A DNA stretch of 64,000 bases from Actinophytocola sp963840275 (GTDB lineage: Bacteria > Actinomycetota > Actinomycetes > Mycobacteriales > Pseudonocardiaceae), in NCBI GenBank assembly GCA_963840275.1, contig CAWIYK010000007.1:992001-1056000 (forward strand). The letters are read 5' to 3'. This document shows, piece by piece, positions 56,471 to 64,000 of the stretch; the stretch's first letter is position 1; each line of letters begins with the position of its first letter. Position numbers and translations under genes: made by a program. Below the pieces are notes generated by a model. It did not search any database, had not been told where the DNA came from, and saw only the letters and a list, made by a program, of their open reading frames with translations.

Positions 56471-59251
56471 GCTACTACGACGAGCACGCACCGCACGCCG
56501 GGCTGCGCGCGCCGAGGGCCGACCTCCACACGGACGCGCCGCGCCTCGTGCTCGACGGCGACTGGCGGTTCCGCCTCTCGCCGGTCGCCGACGCGCCCGT
56601 CGACTTCACCGCGCCCGACTTCGACGACGTCGGCTGGGACACCATCGCCGTGCCGTCCCACTGGCCGCTGCGCGGGCACGGGAAACCCTGGTACACCAAC
56701 GTGGTCTACCCGTTCCCGGTCGACCCGCCACACCCGCCGGAGGAGAACCCGACCGGCGACCACCGGGTGGCGTTCGACCTGCCGGCCGAGTTGCGCGGGC
56801 CGGGACGTCGTGCTGCGGTTCGACGGGGTCGAGTCATGCGCGAAGGTGTGGCTCAACGGTGTCGAGCTCGGGTTCTTCACCGGTTCCCGGCTGCCGGCGG
56901 AGTTCGACGTGCGCGACGCGCTGCGCCCCGGCCGCAACGTGCTCGCCGTGCGCGTGCACCAGTGGTCCGCCGCGAGCTACCTCGAGGACCAGGACCAGTG
57001 GTGGCTGCCCGGCATCTTCCGTTCCGTGACACTGGCGGTGCGCGCCGGGCTCGACGACGTGTTCGCGCACGCGTCCTATCTGGACGGTCACGGCACGCTG
57101 CGGGTCGACGCGTCGGCCCCGGCGACGGTCGCCGTGCCCGAGCTGGGCATCCACGACCTGGCAACGGGAGCGGAGGTCACCGTCGCCGGTCGAGCCGTGG
57201 AGCGCGGAGCGGCCGCGGCTGTACGACGCGACCGTGTCCACGCCCGAGGAGACGGTCCGGGTGCGCATCGGCTTCCGCACAGTGTCCATCGTGGACGGTG
57301 TGTTGCGGTCAACGGCGTGCCATTGCAGCTGCGTGGCGTCAACCGGCACGAGTTCCATCCCGACCACGGGCGTGCGGTGCCGCACGAGACCATGCGCGAG
57401 GACGTGCTGCTCATGAAGCGGCACAACATCAACGCCGTGCGCACCAGCCACTACCCGCCGCACCCCGCGTTCCTCGACCTGTGCGACGAGCTGGGTCTGT
57501 GGGTGGTCGACGAGTGCGACCTGGAGACCCACGGCTTCCTCTTCGCCGGCTGGGAGCGCAACCCGTCGGACGTGCCGGAGTGGCGTGGATCCTATGTGGA
57601 CCGCATGCGCCGCACGGTCGAGCGGGACAAGAACCACCCGAGCATCGTGCTGTGGTCGCTCGGCAACGAGAGCCACACCGGCGCCAACCTCGCCGCGATG
57701 GCGCGGTGGACCCGCGACCGGGACCCGTCCCGGCCGATCCACTACGAGGGCGACCTCGACTGCGCCTACGTCGACGTGTACAGCCGGATGTACGCCGACC
57801 ACGCGGAGACCGACGAGATCGGCAGGCGGGCCGAGGAACCGCTGCCCGACGCGGAGCAGGACGCGCGCCGCAGGGCGATGCCGTTCGTGCAGTGCGAGTA
57901 CGCGCACGCCATGGGCAACGGGCCGGGCGGGCTCGCCGAGTACGTCGCGCTGTTCGACCGGTACCCGCGCATCGCGGGCGGGTTCGTGTGGGAGTGGATC
58001 GACCACGGCCTTCGGCACCCGGAGCACGAGTACGCCTACGGCGGCGACTACGGCGAACCGCTGCACGACGGGAACTTCGTCATCGACGGCCTGCTCTTCC
58101 CCGACCGCACCCCGTCGCCGGGACTGCTGGACCTGAAGAAGGTCTACGAGCCGCTGCGGATGTCCTTCGCGGACCGCAAGGTGACGGTCGAGGAGCTGCG
58201 GCCGGTGCCCGCGCTGCGGTACGAGTGGGACGCGGGCGCCGAGTCCGGTGTGCTCGACGTGCCGGCCGGCGGCGGCGTGGTCGCACTGCCGACCCTGCCG
58301 GCTTTCGCCGAGGAGACCTGGCTGACCGTGCGTGCCGTGCTGGCCGGCGACGAGCCGTGGGCGCCGGCCGGCCACGAGGTCGCGTGGGCACAGCGCCGGG
58401 TGGCCGACGCGCCACCGCCGACCGCCGCCGGCACCCACCGTCCACAACGGACCAGCGACGGTTTCTCCTTCGGCCCCGCGGAGTTCGACCGCACCGGCCG
58501 GCTGCGGACCTTCGGCGGCCTGCCGGCCGGTCCGCCGCGCCTCACGCTGTGGCGCGCGCCGACCGACAACGACAACGGGTCCGGCGCGAGGTTGCGGGAG
58601 ACCTGGCACGCACTCGGACTGCACCGCCTGACGCACCGGCTGGACTCGGTCGACGCCGGCGACACGCTGGTCGTGCGCGAGCGGGTCGCCGCCGCGGCGA
58701 TCGCCCGCGGGGTGCGGGTCGCCTACGAGTGGGCGGCCGCCGGAGACGGGCTCGCGCTGACCGTGGCGGTCGAGCCGGACGGCGAGTGGCCGGAGCCGAT
58801 CGCGAAGCTGGCGGTCACGCTGCCGCTGCCGGCCGCACTGGGCCGGGTGGCGTGGTTCGGCCGCGGCCCCGGTGAGGCGTACCCGGACACCGGCGCGGCG
58901 GCCCGCGTCGGTGTCTTCGAGTCCACAGTGGACGCCATGCAGACGCCGTACGTCATGCCGCAGGAGAACGGCCGCCGCGCGGACGTCCGGTGGGCGACCC
59001 TGACCGACGCCGCCGGCCGGGGACTGCGGGTCGACGGCCGGTTCGGACTGACCGTCCGGCGCTGGACCGACGCCGACCTGGCCGCCGCGACGCACCGCAA
59101 CGAGCTGACCCCCGGTGACCGACTGTGGCTGACGGTGGACGCCGGACAGCAGGGCATCGGCACCGGATCGTGCGGTCCGGGGACATTGCCCGAGTACGCG
59201 CTCACGCTCCGGAACACCTCGTTCACGGTCGTGTTCTCTCCGTTGTCCTGA
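56467..59251 (+). pseudogene. GH2 beta-galactosidase with three single-base frame shifts
   Basis: The sequence covers a full LacZ-type enzyme (about 928 codons): an N-terminal jelly roll (RLVLDGDWRFRLSPVADAPV; PSHWPLRGHGKPWYTNVVYP), the barrel with LRGVNRHEFHPDHG, acid/base Glu in LWSLGNESHTG, nucleophile Glu in VQCEYAHAMGN, and the C-terminal small-chain domain (LTLWRAPTDNDNGSG; WFGRGPGEAYPDT). The frame changes three times: an extra base in GGGCCGGG at about 56797-56804, an extra base at about 57187-57190, and a missing base at about 57305-57310, where VLR should join VNGVPLQ. All lie in G/C runs, so sequencing error is a real alternative to decay. The GTG at 56467 overlaps the epimerase stop. 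Confidence 0.8.
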
Positions 59252-59280
59252 ACCCTCGCGGTCTGCGAGGATTCGCGGTT

Positions 59281-59691
59281 ATGGCATCGAAGCTGAACCC
59301 ATACATCAACTTCGCCGGCAACGCGCAAGAGGCGATGACGTTCTACGAGCAGGTGTTCGGCGGCACGCTGGCACTGAACACGTTCAAGGAGTTCGACGAC
59401 TCCGGCCAGGCGCCGGACGGCATCATGCACGCCCAGCTCGAGACGCCGAGCGGCTACACGATCATGGGCGCCGACATGCCGCCCGGCCAGCCGCTCGAAG
59501 CGGGCACCAACATGACGGTGAGCCTGAGCGGCGACGACGCCGACGAGCTGCGCGGCTACTGGACCAAGCTCTCCGACGGCGGCACGGTCACGATGCCGAT
59601 GGAGAAGCAGATGTGGGGCGACGAGTTCGGCATGTGCGTCGACCGCTACGGCATCCCGTGGATGGTGAACATCTCGGCGCCGTCAGCCTAG
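59281..59691 (+). CDS. VOC family protein (PhnB/glyoxalase-like)
   Basis: This is a 136-residue protein: LNPYINFAGNAQEAMTFYEQ, VFGGTLALNTFKEF, IMHAQLETPSGYTIMGADMP, and the end MWGDEFGMCVDRYGIPWMVN. It matches the PhnB-like branch of the vicinal oxygen chelate superfamily, small dimeric proteins of mostly unknown activity. The ATG at 59281 has a GAGGA site. It stands 29 bp after the GH2 gene and may be read through from it. Confidence 0.88.
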   Translation: MASKLNPYINFAGNAQEAMTFYEQVFGGTLALNTFKEFDDSGQAPDGIMHAQLETPSGYTIMGADMPPGQPLEAGTNMTVSLSGDDADELRGYWTKLSDGGTVTMPMEKQMWGDEFGMCVDRYGIPWMVNISAPSA

Positions 59692-59703
59692 GTCACCGGT
59701 CCG

Positions 59704-60954
59704 TCAGGGCGACTCGAGTCCGCCGTCCGGGCGGCGGACCCGGGCCGCCCACCGCTCGTGCTGGCCGGTCTCCGGCTCGTGCCGCGCCGCCGCCTTCTCG
59801 TCGAGGTCGACGCCCCAACCCGGCTCGTCCGACGGGTACAGGTAGCCGTCGACCGCGACCGGGGTGCCCGGGAACACCTCGTGGGTGGCGTCGTTGTAGA
59901 CGTGGCCCTCCTGGATGCCGAACGCGGCGGTCGTCACGTCGAGCGCGATGTTGGCGGCGACGCCGACGGGGGACACGTCGCCAGGTCCGTGCCACGCGGT
60001 GCGGACCCCGTTCAGCTCGCACAGCGCCACCAGCTTCCGGCACGCGGACAGACCGCCGACCGTGGACACGTGCACCCGCAACAGGTCCACGGCGTGGGTC
60101 TGCACGAACCGGGCCGCGTCGGTCAGCGACGACAGCTGCTCGCCGACCGCGATCGGGACCGGCGACGCGGCCGTGACCTCCGGCAGCCGGTCGTAGTGCT
60201 CCGGCGCGACCACGTCCTCGAGGAAGAACAACCGGTACGGCTCCAGCGCCCTGGCCAACACCACCGCCTGTTTCGGGGTGAGCCGGGAGTGCACGTCGTG
60301 CATCAGCTCGACCTCGTCGCCGAGCGCCGACCGCGCCGCCTCCAACAGCTTGGGGGTGGCGGCCAGGTACCGGTTGACGTCCCAGCCGTCCGGGTACGGC
60401 GCGGACGGGTAGCCGCCCGGGGTGCCGGGCGCGCCGTAGGTGCCGAGGCCCGGCCCGCCGGTCTGCAGCCGGACGTGCCGGTAACCCTGTGCTGTCAACG
60501 ACTGCGCGTGCTCGATCGTGTCGGCGACGGACGCGCCGGCCGCGTGCAGGTAGGTGTCGGCGGCCGCGCGGACCCGGCCGCCGAGCAGCTCGTACACCGG
60601 CATGCCGGCGCGCTTGCCGGCGATGTCCCACAGCGCCTGGTCCACACCGGACAGTGCGTTGTTCAGCACGGGACCGTTGCGCCAGTAGGACGACAGGTGC
60701 ACGAGGCGGTTGATGTCCTCGATGTCGGCCGGGTGTCGGCCGACGAGCATCGGCGCGACGTGCCGGTCGACCGTGGCCGCGACCGCGTGGAACCGCTGCG
60801 TGAACGTCGCGCAGCCGAGCCCGTGGAGCCCCGGCTCCGACGTGTCCACCCGCACCACGACCAGCGGGATGCCTTCCGGCGCGGTCACGATCGCGCGCAC
60901 CGAGGTGATCGCCAGCTTGTCGCGGCCCCGCCACGGCGCCTGCGTCTCGAGCAT
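59704..60954 (-). CDS. Enolase-superfamily dehydratase, mannonate dehydratase/RspA-like
   Basis: This is a 416-residue protein with a capping domain and a TIM barrel. Metal ligands are Asp in MHDVHSR (with the His two residues on that marks the ManD group), Glu in FFLEDVVAPEH and Glu in AVGEQLSS; the C-terminal HGPGDVSPVG loop carries the catalytic His. Relatives dehydrate D-mannonate or D-gluconate, some very slowly. The ATG at 60954 is used; a GTG one codon earlier is possible. It lies 21 nt after the GH30 gene on the same strand and may be co-transcribed. Confidence 0.85.
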   Translation of the reverse strand: MLETQAPWRGRDKLAITSVRAIVTAPEGIPLVVVRVDTSEPGLHGLGCATFTQRFHAVAATVDRHVAPMLVGRHPADIEDINRLVHLSSYWRNGPVLNNALSGVDQALWDIAGKRAGMPVYELLGGRVRAAADTYLHAAGASVADTIEHAQSLTAQGYRHVRLQTGGPGLGTYGAPGTPGGYPSAPYPDGWDVNRYLAATPKLLEAARSALGDEVELMHDVHSRLTPKQAVVLARALEPYRLFFLEDVVAPEHYDRLPEVTAASPVPIAVGEQLSSLTDAARFVQTHAVDLLRVHVSTVGGLSACRKLVALCELNGVRTAWHGPGDVSPVGVAANIALDVTTAAFGIQEGHVYNDATHEVFPGTPVAVDGYLYPSDEPGWGVDLDEKAAARHEPETGQHERWAARVRRPDGGLESP

Positions 60955-60975
60955 CACGGCGCCCAGCCTACTGAG

Positions 60976-62868
60976 CTATGCCGCCGGGACCGTCCACTTC
61001 TGGTTGGCCGCTCCGGTGCAGCTCCAGATCTGCAGCCGGGTCCCGTTCGCCGACGTGTTGTCGGTCGCGTCGAGGCACTTGTTCGCCGCGGTGTTGACGA
61101 TGTCCCGCCCCGCGGTCACCTGGAAGGTCTGCGCCCCGGAACCGGTGCAGTCCCACAGTTGCAGCTTCGCGCCGTCGGCCGTGGACGCCGACGTGACGTC
61201 GAGGCACTTGCCCAGCGCGCGGATCGAGCCGTCCGTGCCGACCGTCCACTGCTGCGCGCCGGAGCCGTTGCAGTCGTAGAGCTGCACCGCGGTCCCGTTG
61301 GCGCTGCTCGCGCCCGCGACGTCGACGCACTTGCCGCCCAGTCCGGTGATCTGGCCGGTCCGGCCGCCACCGCCGCCGGAGCCCTGCGTGCCGGTCCACC
61401 GGAACGTGGCCGAGGTGCGCGCCGGCAGGTTGTAGGTGAAGGACTGGTTGCCCCAGTTCACCCGCGTGCTCTGCGTCGAACCCGTGGTGTTGTAGGCGAT
61501 CAGCGCCTTCGAGCCGTCCGGGTTGCGCCACGCCACGTTCTTCACCGAGCCGTTGTCGTTCGACTGGATGCGCCGCGCCCCGACCTTCACGAACTTGGTC
61601 AGGTGGCCCATCGTGTAGTACTCGGTGGTGAAGTCGACCTGGCCGTGCCGGCCGTCTCCGTTGTGCACGGTGACGAGCCCGGTGCACACGTCGCAGCCGC
61701 CGTTGTGCGGATTGTGGTTCTGGTCGATCGCCAGGCTCCACTTGGTGACCGTGCGGCCCCAGTTGCGGGTGTAGTTGATGATGTTGTTCATGTCGTCGGA
61801 GTGCTGGTTGCCGACCCACGTGCCGCCGGACATCTCCGTGCCGTACTGGGGAATGCCGGGGTACTGGTTCTGCACGGCGGTCTGCTGCGCGACGTCGCCG
61901 CCGTAGCCGTGCCACGCGATGCCGCCGAAGTTCGGGTGGTTGCGGATCGCCGCGTCGTTGACGCTCGGCGCGCCGAACGAGGCGTACTGGTCCCAGTTCC
62001 AGTCCAGCGCGAGGACCTTCGTGGACAGACCGGCGCCCTGCAACGCGGGCAGCAGGTTGGTCTTCGTGAAGAACTGCAGCCCCGAGCCGTTCCACATGGT
62101 CGACGGGTAGCTCGCGCAGCACGTCGGCTCGTTGTTCACCGAGACGAAGCTGATCGGGATGCCCTGTGCGGCATAGGCCTGCACGTACTTCACGAAGTAC
62201 TGGGCGAGCGCGGGGTAGTACTGCGACTCGACCCAGCCGAGCTTGTAGTCGTCGTTGTCCTTCATCCACGGCGGGACCGACCACGGCGAGCCCATCACCT
62301 TGATCGCCGGGTTGAGCTGGCGTGCCTGCTTGGTCAGCGGCACCACGTCGGCGAGGTCGTGGGCGATCGAGAACCGGCTCAGGCTCGGGTCGGTCTGCCC
62401 GGCCGGCATGTCGTCGTAGGTGTAGCTGAACCGCGCGAGGTCCGAGCCGCCCATCGGGTTGCGGATGAACGAGATGCCGATGCCGGCGTTCGGGTCGAAC
62501 AGCTTGCGCATCGTGTCGTCGCGGGTGGCGGCCGACAGGATGTTGCTGGAGTTCATCAGCCAGGCCGCGGAGTCGGTGAAGGACGCGCCGCCGCCGTCGA
62601 ACGGCTGGTACTGGACGTTCTCGTCGACGTTGATGGTGACCTGGCCGGTGCCGGTGCCCGCCGCGAAGTTGATCGGGGTCTGCTGCTGCAGGCCGCGGGT
62701 CACGTGCAGCCCGTCGGCGTCGTCGGTCGTCGTCAGCCAGATGTCGACCTGCTCACCGGCGGCCTGCGCCGGCACGGTCGGGATCATCAGGCCGGCGGCC
62801 GTGAGCAGGGTGGCGCCGAGCAGGGTGGTGGTGCGCCGCAACGATTTCCGGCGCGCTGAACTGGACAT
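60976..62868 (-). CDS. Secreted GH30 glycoside hydrolase with C-terminal ricin-B lectin domain
   Basis: This is a 630-residue protein. A signal peptide (RRTTTLLGATLLTAAGLMIP, then TVPAQAAG) precedes the GH30 barrel (about 40-470), with FDGGGASFTDSAAW, MGSPWSVPPWMKDN, acid/base Glu in FVSVNNEPTCC (about 250) and nucleophile Glu in QYGTEMSGGTW (about 343). A beta-sandwich, a Gly-rich linker and a ricin-type trefoil (about 505-630; GGKCVDVAGASSANGTAVQL) follow. GH30 members include endo-beta-1,6-glucanases and glucosylceramidases; with the neighbouring GH16 enzyme, a fungal beta-glucan target is likely. The ricin-B module nearly duplicates that of the neighbour. Confidence 0.9.
   Translation of the reverse strand: MSSSARRKSLRRTTTLLGATLLTAAGLMIPTVPAQAAGEQVDIWLTTTDDADGLHVTRGLQQQTPINFAAGTGTGQVTINVDENVQYQPFDGGGASFTDSAAWLMNSSNILSAATRDDTMRKLFDPNAGIGISFIRNPMGGSDLARFSYTYDDMPAGQTDPSLSRFSIAHDLADVVPLTKQARQLNPAIKVMGSPWSVPPWMKDNDDYKLGWVESQYYPALAQYFVKYVQAYAAQGIPISFVSVNNEPTCCASYPSTMWNGSGLQFFTKTNLLPALQGAGLSTKVLALDWNWDQYASFGAPSVNDAAIRNHPNFGGIAWHGYGGDVAQQTAVQNQYPGIPQYGTEMSGGTWVGNQHSDDMNNIINYTRNWGRTVTKWSLAIDQNHNPHNGGCDVCTGLVTVHNGDGRHGQVDFTTEYYTMGHLTKFVKVGARRIQSNDNGSVKNVAWRNPDGSKALIAYNTTGSTQSTRVNWGNQSFTYNLPARTSATFRWTGTQGSGGGGGRTGQITGLGGKCVDVAGASSANGTAVQLYDCNGSGAQQWTVGTDGSIRALGKCLDVTSASTADGAKLQLWDCTGSGAQTFQVTAGRDIVNTAANKCLDATDNTSANGTRLQIWSCTGAANQKWTVPAA
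60992..61351 (-). repeat. Ricin-B module, copy A (partner 62971-63330)
   Basis: This 360-bp coding segment is colinear, without length difference, with 62971-63330 in the next gene. Long identical stretches include the regions encoding GGKCVDVAGASSANGT, DGSIRALGKCLDVTS and NTSANGTRLQIW. It is a recent duplication or gene-conversion partner in direct orientation. Confidence 0.85.
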
Positions 62869-62903
62869 GGGTGCTCCTCGACAGCAGGTTTCGAGGGTGG
62901 AAC

Positions 62904-62941
62904 GGCGACGGCGCCACCATTGCGGGGGCGGCGCCGTCGCC
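62904..62941 (-). terminator. Strong hairpin between the GH16 and GH30 genes
   Basis: GGCGACGGCGCC (62904-62915) and GGCGCCGTCGCC (62930-62941) form a perfect 12-bp stem with a 14-nt loop, 19 nt after the GH16 stop and before the GH30 start. There is no T-tract. It probably terminates most GH16 transcripts, so GH30 likely has its own promoter. Confidence 0.7.
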
Positions 62942-62960
62942 GGGTGCTACGAACCGGGGC

Positions 62961-64000
62961 TCAGCCCACGGTCCACTTCTGGTTCGCGCCGCCGCCACAG
63001 GTCCAGATCTGCAGCCGGGTGCCGTTCGCCGACGTGTTGCCGGTGGCGTCGAGGCACTTGTTCGCCGCGATGTTGACGATGTCCCGCGCGCCGGACACCG
63101 TCCAGCGCTGTGCGCCGGACCCGTTGCAGTCCCACAGCTGGACCTTCGCGCCGTCCGCGGTGGATCCCGAGGTGACGTCGAGGCACTTGCCGAGCGCGCG
63201 GATCGAGCCGTCCGCGTTGACCGACCAGTTCTGCGCCGCGGTGCCGTTGCAGTCGTACAGCTGCACCGGGGTGCCGTTGGCTGAGCTGGCCCCCGCCACG
63301 TCGACGCACTTGCCGCCGATGCCGGTGATCCGGCCGCCGCCACCACCGCCGCCACCGTCGTTGGTGACGCGGACGTAGTCGATCGTCAGCGTGTTCGGGA
63401 ACGGCGTGCTGGCGTTGGGGTCACCCGGCCAGTAGCCGCCGACCGCGAGGTTGAGGATGAGGAAGAACGCGTGGTCGAACACCCATCGGTTGCCGTTGAG
63501 GTCCGACGGCGTCCTGGTCTGGTAGACGTTCCCGTCCACCGACCACACCAGCCGGTTCGGCGACCAGTCGACGCGGAACGTGTGGAACCCGTCCGCGAAG
63601 GGGTTGCCGATCGAGTAGCCGGCGCCGATGCCGCCCGCGCCCGAGTAACCGGGGCCGTGGATCGTGCCGTGCACGGTGTTCGGCTCGAAGCCGACGTTCT
63701 CCATGACGTCGATCTCGCCGGCGTCCGGCCAGCCGCCGCCGGTGCCGAGCATCCAGAACGCCGGCCACATGCCCTGCCCGCGGGACATCTTGATGCGGGT
63801 CTCGAAGCTGCCGTAGGTCTGGGTGAACTTGCCGGAGGTGTTGAGCCGGGCGGAGGTGTACTCGCAGCGGCCGTACCAGCAGTTGTAGTTGCCGGGGTTC
63901 TCCTTGCGCGCGGTGATGACCAGGTTGCCCTGGCCGTCGTGCGCCGCGTTGCTGGTGCTGTTCGTGTAGTACTGCCGCTCGTGGTTGTTGACGTTGTCAC
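62961..64000 (-). CDS. GH16 beta-glucanase with ricin-B lectin domain, 5' end outside the window
   Basis: The frame is open to the last base (DNVNNHERQYYTNSTSNAAH is read from the right edge), so the start and any signal peptide are missing. The GH16 core has NLVITARKENPGN, TYGSFETRIKMSRGQGMWPA and the catalytic GEIDVMEN (ExDxxE, both Glu and the Asp present), then FHTFRVDWSPNRLVW. A Gly-rich linker and a ricin-type trefoil (KCVDVAGASSANGTPVQLYD) follow. The catalytic signature is that of laminarinase-type endo-beta-1,3-glucanases. With the GH30 gene it forms a secreted beta-glucan-degrading pair. Confidence 0.9.
   Translation of the reverse strand, partial: DNVNNHERQYYTNSTSNAAHDGQGNLVITARKENPGNYNCWYGRCEYTSARLNTSGKFTQTYGSFETRIKMSRGQGMWPAFWMLGTGGGWPDAGEIDVMENVGFEPNTVHGTIHGPGYSGAGGIGAGYSIGNPFADGFHTFRVDWSPNRLVWSVDGNVYQTRTPSDLNGNRWVFDHAFFLILNLAVGGYWPGDPNASTPFPNTLTIDYVRVTNDGGGGGGGGRITGIGGKCVDVAGASSANGTPVQLYDCNGTAAQNWSVNADGSIRALGKCLDVTSGSTADGAKVQLWDCNGSGAQRWTVSGARDIVNIAANKCLDATGNTSANGTRLQIWTCGGGANQKWTVG
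62971..63330 (-). repeat. Ricin-B module, copy B (partner 60992-61351)
   Basis: This is the second copy of the 360-bp module described for 60992-61351, in the same orientation, 1.98 kb away. Homologous recombination between the copies would delete the GH30 catalytic part and leave a GH16-ricin gene. Confidence 0.85.

Overview
The window is a dense, very GC-rich actinomycete chromosome segment. GTG and TTG starts, 1 to 4 nt start/stop overlaps, short or absent leaders, MEP-type isoprenoid genes, a mycothiol-type DinB protein, LAL and SARP/BTAD regulators and an iniBAC-like dynamin locus all point to Actinomycetia. A member of the Pseudonocardiaceae (Lentzea, Saccharothrix or Amycolatopsis type) is my best guess. 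No rRNA, tRNA, CRISPR array, insertion sequence or phage gene was found.

Left part (1-15.2 kb). A minus-strand run reads Hsp70-like protein, LuxR/LAL regulator, class II aldolase, flavin monooxygenase of Baeyer-Villiger type and TetR regulator. Divergent from it is an iniB-iniA-iniC-like operon (IniB-domain repeat protein plus two dynamin-like GTPases). A DUF3618 protein, a small unknown protein and a second TetR/Baeyer-Villiger monooxygenase pair with a clear operator follow.

Middle part (15.2-42.3 kb). This holds a SARP-type regulator whose 3' end runs into an intergenic repeat, a lysozyme-like protein with a type VII secretion-like tail, an MFS exporter, a membrane GGDEF protein, two perfect DnaA boxes, and a phospholipase A2 domain joined to a polytopic membrane domain. 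An LCP cell-wall ligase, small stress and regulatory genes, and an IclR-linked sugar-acid catabolic operon (Ldh2 dehydrogenase, MHS transporter, mannitol-dehydrogenase-family enzyme, SDR) come next. Then follow an endonuclease/exonuclease/phosphatase protein, a SigG-like ECF sigma factor that shares mirrored promoters with a drug-type MFS exporter, and a ROK regulator facing a glycoside hydrolase across a perfect palindrome.

The most notable system is a minus-strand operon at 42.3-51.2 kb. In transcription order it encodes two different family 2B encapsulin shell proteins (each with an inserted cyclic-nucleotide-binding-like domain), a polyprenyl synthase of the encapsulin-cargo type, IspH, Dxs, IspG, a DUF4239 membrane protein and a proline-rich membrane protein. 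Precursor supply, prenyl-chain synthesis and a protein nanocompartment therefore appear to be made together. No terpene cyclase lies in the window.

Right part (51.5-64 kb). A decayed two-component system carries an apparent 38-bp microinversion. An aldo/keto reductase faces a LysR regulator, and a winged-helix regulator faces an epimerase plus a frameshifted GH2 beta-galactosidase. A VOC protein, a mannonate-dehydratase-like enolase-superfamily enzyme, and two secreted beta-glucan hydrolases (GH30 and GH16) that share a near-identical ricin-B module complete the segment. One-base indels in G/C runs near 52.0, 56.8 and 57.2-57.3 kb may be real decay or sequencing error.
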